Notes: a model not told the origin generated them from the sequence alone. Shown: positions 20,598 to 29,687, counted from the first letter of the stretch. The stretch is DNA of 64,000 nucleotides from Bacteroidota bacterium (GCA_016713525.1 JADJOZ010000003.1:1-64000); one strand, 5' to 3'. Program-made: numbers and translations.

Positions 20598-21937
20598 TGA
20601 ATAAGCAATCAAATCGTAGCCTTCTATTTCTCAGTTCACTACTGATGATTTCATTATTGTCGTGTAAAACTTCATTCGATGAAATAAATTATTCTGATGG
20701 CAATGCCGATTTTTCGCGCGTGGTTGCTGTTGGAAGCGGATATCTTGCAGGTTACAGCGATCAGGCACTTTACAGAGAAGCTCAGGCTAATAGTATTCCT
20801 GCACTTATGGCAGGAAGATTTTCAGTAGTTGGCGGAGGAAATTTTGTTCAGCCACTTGTTAATACCGGTGTTGGTATTGGATTAAATGCAAACGCCAAAT
20901 GGGTACTTGATTTTAAGGATGCTTCATGCAATAACCAAACGTATTTTACTCCAATTCCGGCAACTGCAAATGGTGATTTATCAAATTACAACTGGCTAGG
21001 AAATGTGGTTTCATTCAACAATATTTCTGTTCCGGGCACACGATTGGCTGATTTGACCGATCTATCGTATGGTGATGCAAGTCCGTTTCTTGGCAATCCC
21101 CTTTACTCGAGATTTGCCAGTAATCCGGGTACTTCAACAATGGCAGGTGATGCATTGCTGTCTGTCCCATCTTTTTTTGTTGTATGGCTGGGAATGGAGG
21201 ATGTTTATGATTACGCCATTTCCGGTGGAGCTGAAGGAAAAGATTCTATAACAGATGCGGTTACTTTTTCATCGCGATTCACGTCACTGCTAAATAGTTT
21301 GACCGCACAGGATGCCAATGGTATTGTTGCCAATATTCCTTTACCTACAGGATTTCCATTCTTTACCTCTATAGGTTATAATGATTTGGTACTTACTTCA
21401 GCGGAGGCCGATACATTAAATATACTTTATGCAACGGTTGATCCTTCCATTCAATTTGTAGCCGGTAGTAATCGGTTTGTGATCGCCGATTCGTCGGTTT
21501 CTACCGGACGCCGCCAAATCGAAGAAGGTGAATTAATTTTATTGTCTGTTTCTGTCGATTCATTGATTTGTAATGGTCTTGGAAGAACAGTTCCTATTCC
21601 TGCGAAATTCGTGCTTGATGCGGATGAGGTATTTGAAATTACAAATGCTATTGGTGCCTATAATACAGCTATTCAGAATTATTGTACAGCTAATAATATT
21701 GCTATGGCTGATATGCGTAATTTTTTCAATACACTTTCAACCGGTTATGTTTTTAATGGTGCAACTTATTCAACAGAATATTTGTCAGGAGGTGCCTTTA
21801 GTACAGATGGATTTTACCCCAGCCAAAGAGGTGCTGCTTTAATGGCTAATCAGTTCCTCAGAGTGATTAATTCTTTCTACAGTGCAAAAATTCCTTTGGT
21901 GGATGTAAACAGTTATCCCGGAATAGCGTTTCCCTAA
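20597..21937 (+). CDS. SGNH/GDSL-like lipoprotein lacking the catalytic Ser and His
   Basis: The 446-residue product has a lipoprotein signal (LLMISLLSC, Cys23). It then carries VVAVGSGYLAGYSDQALYRE where family members have the GDS/GNS nucleophile block (for example VALGNSLTAGY), so the nucleophile serine is glycine here. The last block, STDGFYPSQRGAALMANQF, corresponds to DGxHPxxxG with the catalytic histidine replaced by tyrosine. The C-terminus (VDVNSYPGIAFP) matches the family, so the gene is complete. It follows fadL with a one-base overlap. I infer an outer-membrane lipoprotein that kept the fold but not lipase activity, perhaps binding substrate for the FadL channel. Confidence 0.78.
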   Translation: MNKQSNRSLLFLSSLLMISLLSCKTSFDEINYSDGNADFSRVVAVGSGYLAGYSDQALYREAQANSIPALMAGRFSVVGGGNFVQPLVNTGVGIGLNANAKWVLDFKDASCNNQTYFTPIPATANGDLSNYNWLGNVVSFNNISVPGTRLADLTDLSYGDASPFLGNPLYSRFASNPGTSTMAGDALLSVPSFFVVWLGMEDVYDYAISGGAEGKDSITDAVTFSSRFTSLLNSLTAQDANGIVANIPLPTGFPFFTSIGYNDLVLTSAEADTLNILYATVDPSIQFVAGSNRFVIADSSVSTGRRQIEEGELILLSVSVDSLICNGLGRTVPIPAKFVLDADEVFEITNAIGAYNTAIQNYCTANNIAMADMRNFFNTLSTGYVFNGATYSTEYLSGGAFSTDGFYPSQRGAALMANQFLRVINSFYSAKIPLVDVNSYPGIAFP

Positions 21938-22025
21938 GTAATGCTTCTGCAATTTTAACAAATCGTTTTTCCTCACCTTTCTCGGTTTTAATTGGTATTT
22001 TTGCAGGAGGTTATTATTCTGTAAA

Positions 22026-24752
22026 ATGGACCCCTATTCATATCTCGGCAATGCCGACCCTTCAGCTATAGAAGCACTTTATAATCAGTATCTTACTGAC
22101 CCTTCATCCCTTGATAGCGGATGGCGTGATTTCTTCAAAGGTTTCGATTTTGCACGTAGCAATTACGAAACTACTTCAGGTGCTGTACCCGAAAATGTAT
22201 TGAAAGAATTTAGTGTGATTAGTCTCATTAACGGTTATCGTACCAGAGGTCACCTTTTTACCAAAACAAATCCCGTTCGCGAAAGAAGAAAATATTATCC
22301 TACCAATGACCTTGAAAATTTTGGTCTCTCTGCTGCTGATCTCGATAAAGTTTTTGTTGCCGGTAATGAAATAGGAATTGGTCCCGCAAAGTTAAGCGCC
22401 ATAGTTGCGCATCTTGAACAAACTTATTGCGAATCGGTAGGTGCCGAATATAAATATATCAGAAGTCCTGAAGTAATCACCTGGCTCGAACGTAAAATGG
22501 AGCAGGTCAGAAATACACCCGTTTTTTCTATCGATGAAAAAAGAAGAATGCTGGAGAAATTAAATGAAGCTTTAGCATTCGAAAATTTTCTTCATGTAAA
22601 ATTTGCGGGACAAAAAAGATTTTCTTTAGAAGGTGCCGAGACTTTAATCCCTGCCCTCGATGCAGTTATTGAATCGGGTGCCGAACTTGGAATTAAAGAA
22701 TTTGTTATTGGGATGGCTCACCGTGGCAGATTAAATGTACTTGCCAATACACTCAATAAAACATACGAAGATATTTTTACGGAGTTTGAAGGAAAAGAAT
22801 TTGAAGATAATGCTTTTGATGGTGATGTAAAATATCATTTGGGATTTTCTGCTGATGTAAAAACACCTAAAGGTAAAAAAGTACATCTTAGCTTAACTCC
22901 CAATCCTTCGCACCTCGAAGCTGTTGATCCAATAGTTCAGGGAATTGTAAGAGCTAAAATTGATAATACCGAAGGTGGCAATTTTGACCTGATTGCACCT
23001 GTTCTGATTCATGGCGATGCTGCAGTTGCTGCGCAAGGCGTCGTGTATGAAGTAATTCAGATGTCGCAGTTAAAAGGATATGCTACCGGTGGCACTATTC
23101 ATATTGTGATTAATAATCAGATCGGATTTACTACAAATTATATGGATGCACGTTCATCCACTTATTGTACCGACGTTGCCAAGGTAACTTTGTCTCCTGT
23201 ATTTCATGTGAATGGTGATGATGTGGAAGCAGTTGTTTATACTATCAGAATGGCGATGGAATACCGCCAGAAATTTCATCGTGATGTGTTTATAGATTTG
23301 CTTTGCTATCGTAAATACGGACACAATGAAGGCGACGAACCACGCTTTACACAACCACTCTTGTACAAGGCTATTGCTGCGCATCCTAATTCGCGCGAAA
23401 TTTATAATCAGAAGTTATTAGCTCAGGGTGATATTGAAGCAAACCTGGCTCGCGAGATGGAAGTAGCATTTAAGAAAATGTTACAGGAACATCTCGATGT
23501 TGCCAAAACGAAAGAGAAAATAAAATTTATACGTCAGTCTGAGGGTAACTGGACCGGATTACAATTTATGAAGCCCGGAGAGAACGAGTCATCGCCGGAA
23601 ACCGGTCCCGGAAAAGAGTTGCTGATGAAAATTGGTGAACGCATTACTTCATTACCCGACGATAAAAATTTCTTCTCAAAAACAAAACGTTTGTTCGCCG
23701 ACCGTAAGGCAATGATCACCGATGGAAAAAAACTCGATTGGGCAATGGCTGAATTGCTGGCTTACGGTTCTTTATTGAAGGAAGGATTTCCAGTTCGTGT
23801 AAGTGGCCAGGATGTGGAGCGCGGAACTTTCTCTCACCGTCATGCAATGGTTCGTGTGGAAGATTCAGAAGAAAATTATTGTCCCCTTAATACGATTGAT
23901 CCGAAACAGGCGCCGTTTTATATTTATAATTCCCTGCTTTCAGAATATGCAGTTGTCGGTTTCGAATATGGTTACGGTTTAACTGCTCCACGCACACTGG
24001 TAATATGGGAGGCGCAGTTTGGCGATTTTGCCAATTGTGCACAGGTTATCATTGATCAGTACATAAGCAGTGCCGAAGATAAATGGAAAAGAATGAATGG
24101 CCTTGTGATGTTGCTTCCTCATGGTTATGAAGGGCAGGGTGCAGAGCATTCAAGTGCGCGCCTCGAAAGATTCCTGGCGTTATGTGCAGAAAATAATATG
24201 CAGGTTGCCAATTGTACCACACCTGCAAATTTCTTTCACCTTTTACGTCGTCAGTTACACCGCAACTTCAGAAAACCATTGGTGGTAATGACACCCAAAA
24301 GTCTCCTGCGTCATCCCAAGTGTGTGTCTGATTTAACTGAATTAAGTTCGGGCGCATTCCGCGAAGTGATCGGAGATGATTTGGTGCCGGCAAAGAAAGT
24401 TTCGCGCATTGCACTTTGCAGCGGTAAAATCTATTATGATATGTTGGAGTACCGTGAGAAAGAAAAAATTGATGATGTAGCTATAATCAGAATGGAGCAG
24501 CTTTATCCGTTTCCGGAAAAACAACTTCAAAAAATTTTAAGCACATATTCAAAGAAAGCGGAATTGTTGTGGGTTCAGGAAGAGCCTGAAAATATGGGTG
24601 CCTGGAGTTTTGTATTGCGTATGCTTCGTAATACGGGAATTCAACTGGTCAGCCGCCCTGAAAGTGCCAGTCCTGCAACAGGTTCTCATGAGCAACATGA
24701 AAAAGAACAACATGAAATTCTTGAAAGAGTTTTTGCAACCGTAAAAGCTTAA
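22026..24752 (+). CDS. sucA: 2-oxoglutarate dehydrogenase E1 component
   Basis: This is the thiamine-diphosphate-dependent decarboxylase of the 2-oxoglutarate dehydrogenase complex in the TCA cycle. The 908-residue length is normal. The N-terminus (SYLGNADPSAIEALYNQYLT) is the E2-binding segment. GMAHRGRLNVLANTLNKTYE, LIHGDAAVAAQGVVYE with NNQIGFTT, and RKYGHNEGDEPRFTQPLLY carry the cofactor- and substrate-binding residues. The C-terminal half holds the transketolase-like pyrimidine domain (ERGTFSHRHAMVRVED) and LLPHGYEGQGAEHSSARLER. It is followed 26 bp later by sucB. A TATTTTTG box at 21996-22003 is a plausible -7 element, but I see no good -33 partner. The gene is intact. Confidence 0.97.
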   Translation: MDPYSYLGNADPSAIEALYNQYLTDPSSLDSGWRDFFKGFDFARSNYETTSGAVPENVLKEFSVISLINGYRTRGHLFTKTNPVRERRKYYPTNDLENFGLSAADLDKVFVAGNEIGIGPAKLSAIVAHLEQTYCESVGAEYKYIRSPEVITWLERKMEQVRNTPVFSIDEKRRMLEKLNEALAFENFLHVKFAGQKRFSLEGAETLIPALDAVIESGAELGIKEFVIGMAHRGRLNVLANTLNKTYEDIFTEFEGKEFEDNAFDGDVKYHLGFSADVKTPKGKKVHLSLTPNPSHLEAVDPIVQGIVRAKIDNTEGGNFDLIAPVLIHGDAAVAAQGVVYEVIQMSQLKGYATGGTIHIVINNQIGFTTNYMDARSSTYCTDVAKVTLSPVFHVNGDDVEAVVYTIRMAMEYRQKFHRDVFIDLLCYRKYGHNEGDEPRFTQPLLYKAIAAHPNSREIYNQKLLAQGDIEANLAREMEVAFKKMLQEHLDVAKTKEKIKFIRQSEGNWTGLQFMKPGENESSPETGPGKELLMKIGERITSLPDDKNFFSKTKRLFADRKAMITDGKKLDWAMAELLAYGSLLKEGFPVRVSGQDVERGTFSHRHAMVRVEDSEENYCPLNTIDPKQAPFYIYNSLLSEYAVVGFEYGYGLTAPRTLVIWEAQFGDFANCAQVIIDQYISSAEDKWKRMNGLVMLLPHGYEGQGAEHSSARLERFLALCAENNMQVANCTTPANFFHLLRRQLHRNFRKPLVVMTPKSLLRHPKCVSDLTELSSGAFREVIGDDLVPAKKVSRIALCSGKIYYDMLEYREKEKIDDVAIIRMEQLYPFPEKQLQKILSTYSKKAELLWVQEEPENMGAWSFVLRMLRNTGIQLVSRPESASPATGSHEQHEKEQHEILERVFATVKA

Positions 24753-24778
24753 TTTTTTATTGTATTAAAATAAAGGTT

Positions 24779-26038
24779 ATGATAGTAGAAGTTAAAGTTC
24801 CATCACCGGGTGAATCCATCAACGAAGTGCAAATTGCAAGTTGGCTGAAAGCAGATGGCGATTATGTGGAAAAGGATGAAGAAATTGCTGAAATAGATTC
24901 CGATAAAGCAACGTTGACTATTGCTGCAGAGCAAAGTGGTACCATAAAAATAATTTCTCCCGAAGGAGAAACCATTCCTGTTGGAACAGTAGTAGCTTCT
25001 ATTGATACGGAAGGTGCTGCAACGGCACCTCAGACTAAACCTGCAGCTTCTGAAACTGAAACTGAAAAGGCTCCTGCACCTGAAAAAGCTCCTGCCCGGG
25101 AAAAGAAGGAAGAAGCAGATTCTAAATCTTATGCTTCCGGAGTTCCATCACCTGCTGCAGCGAAAATCATAGCTGAGTCGGGAATAAAAACGTCAGATGT
25201 AAAAGGCACAGGTAAAGATGGCAGAATCACTAAAGGTGATGCAGTGGATGCTGCATCGGCGCCTAAGCAAACTGCAGATGCTGTCAGCAAAACCGCTGAT
25301 CCGTTATCCAGGAATATTCGTCGTGAAAAAATGAGTATGTTACGTAAGAAAGTTTCACAGCGTTTGGTTGCAGTGAAAAACGAAACAGCCATGCTTACAA
25401 CTTTTAACGAAGTTGATATGAGTGCCATTATGGATATCCGGAAAGCTCATAAAGATAAATTTAAAGAGAAGCATGGAGTAGGACTCGGTTTCATGTCGTT
25501 TTTTACGAAAGCTGTATGCGTAGCTATTCAAGACTTTCCTGCTGTGAATGGCAGTATTGAAGGAGAAGAAATGATATTCCACGATTACTGTGATATTGGG
25601 ATTGCAGTGAGTGCGCCCAAAGGCCTGATGGTTCCTGTGATCAGAAATGCGGAGTCGTTATCATTGGCAGAAATTGAAAGTGCAGTTGTGGCACTTGCAA
25701 CAAAAGCCCGTGATGGAAAATTATCTATTGATGAAATGACAGGAGGGACTTTTACAATTACCAATGGTGGTGTATTCGGAAGTATGCTGTCGACACCAAT
25801 CATAAATCCCCCACAAAGTGCAATATTAGGAATGCATAATATTGTTGAGCGTCCGATGGCAGTGAATGGAAAAATTGAAGTGCGCCCAATTATGTACGTT
25901 GCACTTTCATACGATCACCGCATCATTGATGGTCGTGAGTCGGTTGGTTTTTTAGTCAAAGTAAAACAACTCCTCGAAGACCCAATTAAAATGCTGTACG
26001 GCGGCGCCGATCCTGTGAAACAATTGCTGAAGATTTGA
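24779..26038 (+). CDS. sucB: Dihydrolipoyllysine succinyltransferase (E2 of 2-oxoglutarate dehydrogenase)
   Basis: The 419-residue protein has the full E2 layout. The lipoyl domain (residues 1-75) has Lys43 in EIDSDKATL. An Ala/Pro/Glu-rich linker (about 80-115) precedes the peripheral-subunit-binding domain (SPAAAKIIAESGIKTSDVKG, about 120-155). The catalytic acyltransferase core ends with SYDHRIIDGRESVGFL, where His and Asp are catalytic. It transfers the succinyl group from lipoate to CoA. It is the second gene of the sucAB operon; no lpd gene follows, so E3 must be encoded elsewhere. The gene is intact. Confidence 0.97.
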   Translation: MIVEVKVPSPGESINEVQIASWLKADGDYVEKDEEIAEIDSDKATLTIAAEQSGTIKIISPEGETIPVGTVVASIDTEGAATAPQTKPAASETETEKAPAPEKAPAREKKEEADSKSYASGVPSPAAAKIIAESGIKTSDVKGTGKDGRITKGDAVDAASAPKQTADAVSKTADPLSRNIRREKMSMLRKKVSQRLVAVKNETAMLTTFNEVDMSAIMDIRKAHKDKFKEKHGVGLGFMSFFTKAVCVAIQDFPAVNGSIEGEEMIFHDYCDIGIAVSAPKGLMVPVIRNAESLSLAEIESAVVALATKARDGKLSIDEMTGGTFTITNGGVFGSMLSTPIINPPQSAILGMHNIVERPMAVNGKIEVRPIMYVALSYDHRIIDGRESVGFLVKVKQLLEDPIKMLYGGADPVKQLLKI

Positions 26039-26120
26039 TTGTAATTTATTTGTTAAATCAGAAGATATGCTCTGAAATATTTTCAATCGAGTTGTTTTCT
26101 TTAAAAAGACATTCTTTGTC

Positions 26121-26140
26121 TGACTTTTTGCGAAAAGTCA
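26121..26140. promoter_or_regulatory. Perfect palindrome, candidate operator
   Basis: Two 8-bp arms, TGACTTTT and AAAAGTCA, are separated by TGCG. The palindrome overlaps the -33 element (26127-26130) of the ATPase/TOPRIM cassette promoter. It is well placed for repressor binding and too far upstream of a T-run to be a useful terminator for sucB. Confidence 0.55.
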
Positions 26141-26157
26141 AATTTAATCTATATTTG
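26127..26157 (+). promoter_or_regulatory. Bacteroidota sigma-A promoter of the ATPase/TOPRIM cassette
   Basis: TTTG at 26127-26130, exactly 19 nt, then TATATTTG at 26150-26157: a full match to the TTTG-N19-TAnnTTTG consensus of Bacteroidota. The ATG follows 22 bp after the -7 element, so the leader is short. Confidence 0.75.
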
Positions 26158-26179
26158 TTAGTTAAAGACACAATATCAA

Positions 26180-27310
26180 ATGAATCAATCATTTACGGAT
26201 ATAAGAATTCAAAACTTTAAAAGCATAAAGGATATTGAGCTTAAGTGTAAGAGAATCAATATATTGATAGGGCGTCCTAATGTTGGAAAGTCAAATATTA
26301 TTGAAGCTATTTCATTATTTGGGGCACCGTATGATTTATTTCATGATCCTGGAAATGATTATAATTATAAAGCTTTCAAAAACATTCTTCGATATAAGCA
26401 GATTAGCCACTTGTTTTATTTTCAAAACATAAATGAGCAAATAGAAATTGAATCTAATTTAGGATCTGTACTATTGAATTCTATCAATGCTTTCGGGTCA
26501 CAGCGGTTTAATGCAATATGTGGTCAAAAATCTTCTGATGTATTTGAATTGAAGGACACAGTTATCGAACCTTCAAGTATGAATAAATTGCGTGATAAGT
26601 TTTTTAATGAATATAAGGAAACTTCAACAATGCAGCCATGGGGAGTAACAATCATGCCAAGTGGACAATTCGGACAACCCCAATTTCAAATTGATAATTT
26701 TGATTCAATAGTAAAGCGCTACATATTTGATAAAAAAAATCTTTTTGAATACTTGAAGCAACCGGCAATTAGATATTTTCTCTTTCCTCCATTTGGTGAA
26801 AATCTAACTTTTATACTAAATAACAATCATGAATTAATTGATGAATTTGGAGAAATTCTTTATTCTTATGGACTGGAAGTTGTGATTGATGAGTTTACGA
26901 ACAGTGTTAAAATTCAAAGGAAAATTGGCCGAAAGATAAATGAATTGCCATTCGATTTAATTGCAGATACGTTACAGCGATTAATCTTTTTTAATGCTGC
27001 TATTCAATCAAATAAAAAAGCTGTACTGCTTTTTGAAGAACCGGAATCTCATTCTTTCCCTCCCTATGTTGCCGCATTGGCACAGAAGATAACCCATGAT
27101 CCCCATAATCAGTATTTTGTTGCTACACATAGCCCATATTTACTTTCAGAATTGCTTGAGAATAATTCCTATGATGATGTAAATTTATTTTATTGTGACT
27201 ATGTTGATCACAAAACAACCATTAGGGCATTAGAAGAAGAGGAAATTTCTAAAGTATTAAATTATGGAATAGATGTATTTTTCAATTTAGATGATTTTTC
27301 AAATGTATGA
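26180..27310 (+). CDS. AAA/ABC-type ATPase of the OLD/RecF-like class
   Basis: The 376-residue protein starts with IRIQNFKSIKDIELKC, the usual opening of RecF/SMC-like ATPases. Walker A is GRPNVGKSN (about residues 31-39). Walker B is AVLLFEEPESHSFPP (about 278-292), with the catalytic Glu pair typical of OLD proteins, and the switch histidine lies in FVATHSPYLLSELL. It has no nuclease domain of its own; the TOPRIM-like candidate is the next gene, which starts 20 nt before this stop. This split arrangement recalls ATPase/TOPRIM defence pairs (OLD-like, Gabija, PARIS). The gene is A+T rich compared with sucAB before it. Function is inferred; the ATPase assignment is firm. Confidence 0.85.
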   Translation: MNQSFTDIRIQNFKSIKDIELKCKRINILIGRPNVGKSNIIEAISLFGAPYDLFHDPGNDYNYKAFKNILRYKQISHLFYFQNINEQIEIESNLGSVLLNSINAFGSQRFNAICGQKSSDVFELKDTVIEPSSMNKLRDKFFNEYKETSTMQPWGVTIMPSGQFGQPQFQIDNFDSIVKRYIFDKKNLFEYLKQPAIRYFLFPPFGENLTFILNNNHELIDEFGEILYSYGLEVVIDEFTNSVKIQRKIGRKINELPFDLIADTLQRLIFFNAAIQSNKKAVLLFEEPESHSFPPYVAALAQKITHDPHNQYFVATHSPYLLSELLENNSYDDVNLFYCDYVDHKTTIRALEEEEISKVLNYGIDVFFNLDDFSNV

Positions 27311-27848
27311 TGTAAAACAATTTGTTCCTGAGTGTTTCGTTGATTCCCGTTTAATCCAGATTATTTTAAATTCTTCCAAAGGACCTAATCATGCACATGG
27401 CGTTGGTAAAGTCTTGAATAAATTGGAAATGGATTTGCTAAAATACCCTGCTATTGGAATTATTGACCAGGATCCAGGCAAAGGTGCAAAACCTACAATT
27501 TGGAGTAATTATCAACCTCAATTACTAGAGGAAAATCTGATAAATTTTGGTTTAGGGGTATTTAAACACCAATCAAAAAATCATTTGGTAATCGAAATTA
27601 TGCCTGAGATTGAAAAGTGGATTCTTGAAGCTTGCAATGAATCAGCTGTTAATCCTCAAGAATATGGATTGCCCCAGAATTTGCATGATTTGAATATGAT
27701 AACAAAATCAATTAATATTCATACCAATAAAGAGTTCACAAATTTAATATTGAAGCTCTTAGAATTAAATTCTCCTCGATTGATTAAATTAAAAGAGATT
27801 CTCCTTCGATATTCAAACTATAAAATCCCACTTGAAAGGCGTGTTTAA
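27291..27848 (+). CDS. Small TOPRIM-like protein partnered with the ATPase
   Basis: The 185-residue protein (181 if the second ATG at 27303 is used) overlaps the ATPase gene by 20 nt, implying coupled translation. I do not recognise a named family. The N-terminal third has a TOPRIM-like layout: a strand with Glu14 (FVPECFVDSRLI), a glycine turn (HGVGKVLNKLE), then a strand ending in two aspartates (AIGIIDQDPGKG, Asp59 and Asp61). Glu plus DxD is the metal-binding set of TOPRIM nucleases. The C-terminal half is predicted helical. I infer a nuclease or toxin effector held in check or activated by the ATPase. It lacks the larger C-terminal region of DUF4435/AriB-type effectors. Confidence 0.6.
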   Translation: MIFQMYDVKQFVPECFVDSRLIQIILNSSKGPNHAHGVGKVLNKLEMDLLKYPAIGIIDQDPGKGAKPTIWSNYQPQLLEENLINFGLGVFKHQSKNHLVIEIMPEIEKWILEACNESAVNPQEYGLPQNLHDLNMITKSINIHTNKEFTNLILKLLELNSPRLIKLKEILLRYSNYKIPLERRV

Positions 27849-28014
27849 TTCAGAGTTAAAATTATTATACCAATTGCTTTCATTGAGTAATTTTTGTGAA
27901 AATCTAAAACATGAAAATTGCTTCCCGCACTTCTTGTCGCCTTCCTCTTTCACTTGCCAGGTGTCACCCATTTATTGTGAATTAAAGTTTGTTTTTTTCT
28001 AAGGGAAAATTTAA

Positions 28015-28206
28015 TCGTTACCTTTTCGACTTCGCTCAAGGCAGCGCATCAGCACCCCCGCATCGTGCCTTGTGGGGACAGCCTTCAGCTGCGCTCAGGG
28101 CACCCATCCCCAAATCACCACCCATTCGACTTCGCTCAGGGCGGCGTATTAGCACCCATTCGACTCCGCTCAGGGCGGCGCATTAGCACATCAGCACATC
28201 AGCACA
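28015..28206 (-). repeat. Composite intergenic repeat, cluster C
   Basis: Directly beyond the rlmE stop on the minus strand: three GATGTGCT units, then three GC-rich blocks with CCCTGAGCGAAGTCGAATGG or close variants. The heptamer part is absent. The order and orientation relative to the gene fit clusters A, B and D. Open frames across it are by-products of repeat composition. The stretch 27849-28014 holds nothing else I can recognise. Confidence 0.7.
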
Positions 28207-28794
28207 TCATTTCCGATGCTTCCCAATCATAAAAAACTCTTTACTTGCTTGTTGGGTACTTTTCGGTCTTAATAACTGCACCGTTTTAAAGTGATTTTTC
28301 AATTCATCACGAAAACCCATTGCATCTCCGCTATCGAAAATTTTGCAAACAAAATGTCCACCCGGACGAAGAACTTTTTTAACTGCTTCCAGTGCCATTT
28401 CGCATAGTTCGAGTGATTTCATCTGATCGGTGAACCTGCTTGATGTTGTATCGGGAGCCATATCCGAAATTACCACATCAAAAGGATGAATAAAACCGTG
28501 TTCCTCAAGTGCTGGTCCCATGTCGAGGGTTAAGATATCGCCTTTCATAAAAACGGCATTTGGTAATGATAGAAAAACTTTCTTGAGATCAATTCCCAGT
28601 AATTTGCCTTTATCCCCAATTTTTTCGCTTGCATATTGCGACCAACTGCCGGGGGATGCACCTAAATCAAGTACCTGATCGCCGGAGTGAAGAACTTTAT
28701 ACTTCTCATCAATTTCCTTCAGCTTATAGACCGATCGGGCAACATAATTTTCCTTTTTTGCCTTCCTGGCATAATGATCATTCTTTTTGTACAT
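28207..28794 (-). CDS. rlmE: 23S rRNA 2'-O-ribose methyltransferase RlmE (FtsJ/RrmJ)
   Basis: This SAM-dependent enzyme methylates the 2'-OH of a uridine in the A-loop of 23S rRNA. Visible motifs are YVARSVYKLKEID (substrate-binding Lys), VLDLGASPGSWSQYAS (motif I), VVISDMAPDTTSSRFTDQ (catalytic Asp) and GGHFVCKIFD (catalytic Lys); the K-D-K-E tetrad appears complete. I chose the ATG at 28794 (MYKKNDHYARKAKKEN) because family members usually start this way; an ATG seven codons upstream (28815) is possible. The product is about 195 residues, a normal length. It stands alone on its strand. Confidence 0.93.
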   Translation of the reverse strand: MYKKNDHYARKAKKENYVARSVYKLKEIDEKYKVLHSGDQVLDLGASPGSWSQYASEKIGDKGKLLGIDLKKVFLSLPNAVFMKGDILTLDMGPALEEHGFIHPFDVVISDMAPDTTSSRFTDQMKSLELCEMALEAVKKVLRPGGHFVCKIFDSGDAMGFRDELKNHFKTVQLLRPKSTQQASKEFFMIGKHRK

Positions 28795-28953
28795 GGCCCT
28801 GTCAATTAATTGCAAAGGTAGTAAGGATGCTGCTTGTTATCGCCATTTTATTAAATCAGATAACATTCGAAAGTATTTCATGTTTTAAAATTAACAATCG
28901 TAGAAATTGTATCTTATTGATTATGAACATATAAGATTGTTCATTGGGCTATT

Positions 28954-28985
28954 TTTGATGACCACCCTGCAAATACCTATATTTA
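28954..28985 (+). promoter_or_regulatory. Probable sigma-A promoter of the transaldolase gene
   Basis: TTTG at 28954-28957, 20 nt, TATATTTA at 28978-28985: one mismatch in the -7 box and spacing one over ideal, 29 bp before the ATG. Confidence 0.5.
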
Positions 28986-29014
28986 CAGCAAAATCCGATA
29001 AAAAGTAAATATCT

Positions 29015-29671
29015 ATGAAATTCTTTATTGATACAGCAAACTTAGCACAGATAAAAGAAGCGAATGAACTGGGTGTACTGGATGGAGTTACAACCAATCC
29101 TTCACTCATGGCGAAAGAAGGCATTCATGGTGATGCAAAAGTGTTGCAACACTATATTGATATCTGTAATATTGTAAAAGGAGGCGATGTTAGTGCAGAA
29201 GTAATTGCTACCGATTTGCAAGGTATGATTGCTGAAGGCGAAAAGCTTGCCGCATTGCATCCTCAAATCGTAGTGAAAATTCCGATGACAAAAGATGGAG
29301 TGAAGGCTCTAAAATATTTTTCATCCAAAGGAATTAAAACAAATTGCACTTTGGTATTTTCTCCGGGACAAGCATTGCTGGCTGCAAAAGCCGGTGCTAC
29401 TTACGTATCGCCGTTCATAGGTCGACTCGATGATGTTACTTTTGACGGAGTAGATTTAATTGCTCAGATTGTACATATCTATCGGATCTACAATTACCAA
29501 ACGCAGGTGCTGGCAGCCAGCATTCGTCACAGTATGCATATTATTCGTTGCGCTGAAGCCGGTGCCGATGTTGCTACGTGTCCCTTGAACGCAATTACCG
29601 ACTTGCTCAAGCATCCACTTACCGATATTGGTCTGGCAAAATTTCTGGCCGATCATGCTGCGAATAAATAA
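29015..29671 (+). CDS. Transaldolase / fructose-6-phosphate aldolase family protein
   Basis: The 218-residue protein belongs to the short (TalC/FSA-like) transaldolases of the pentose-phosphate pathway. MKFFIDTANLAQIKEA gives the first strand with its conserved Asp. GVTTNPSLMAKEG binds substrate. VVKIPMTKDGVKALK holds the Schiff-base lysine. YVSPFIGRLDD and ASIRHSMHI match later barrel strands. Family members of this length may act as transaldolase or as aldolase, and sequence alone does not decide. It is followed 16 bp later by the FkbM gene. Confidence 0.92.
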   Translation: MKFFIDTANLAQIKEANELGVLDGVTTNPSLMAKEGIHGDAKVLQHYIDICNIVKGGDVSAEVIATDLQGMIAEGEKLAALHPQIVVKIPMTKDGVKALKYFSSKGIKTNCTLVFSPGQALLAAKAGATYVSPFIGRLDDVTFDGVDLIAQIVHIYRIYNYQTQVLAASIRHSMHIIRCAEAGADVATCPLNAITDLLKHPLTDIGLAKFLADHAANK

Positions 29672-29687
29672 TTTCTGAATTACCGGT

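Noticed and set aside
22026..26038. sucA/sucB as pyruvate dehydrogenase genes
   Set aside because: The E1 is the 908-residue homodimeric 2-oxoglutarate type, with GMAHRGRLNVL and an E2-binding N-terminus.
27989..28186. Small open frame
   Set aside because: It lies entirely within composite repeat cluster C and owes its openness to the repeat composition.
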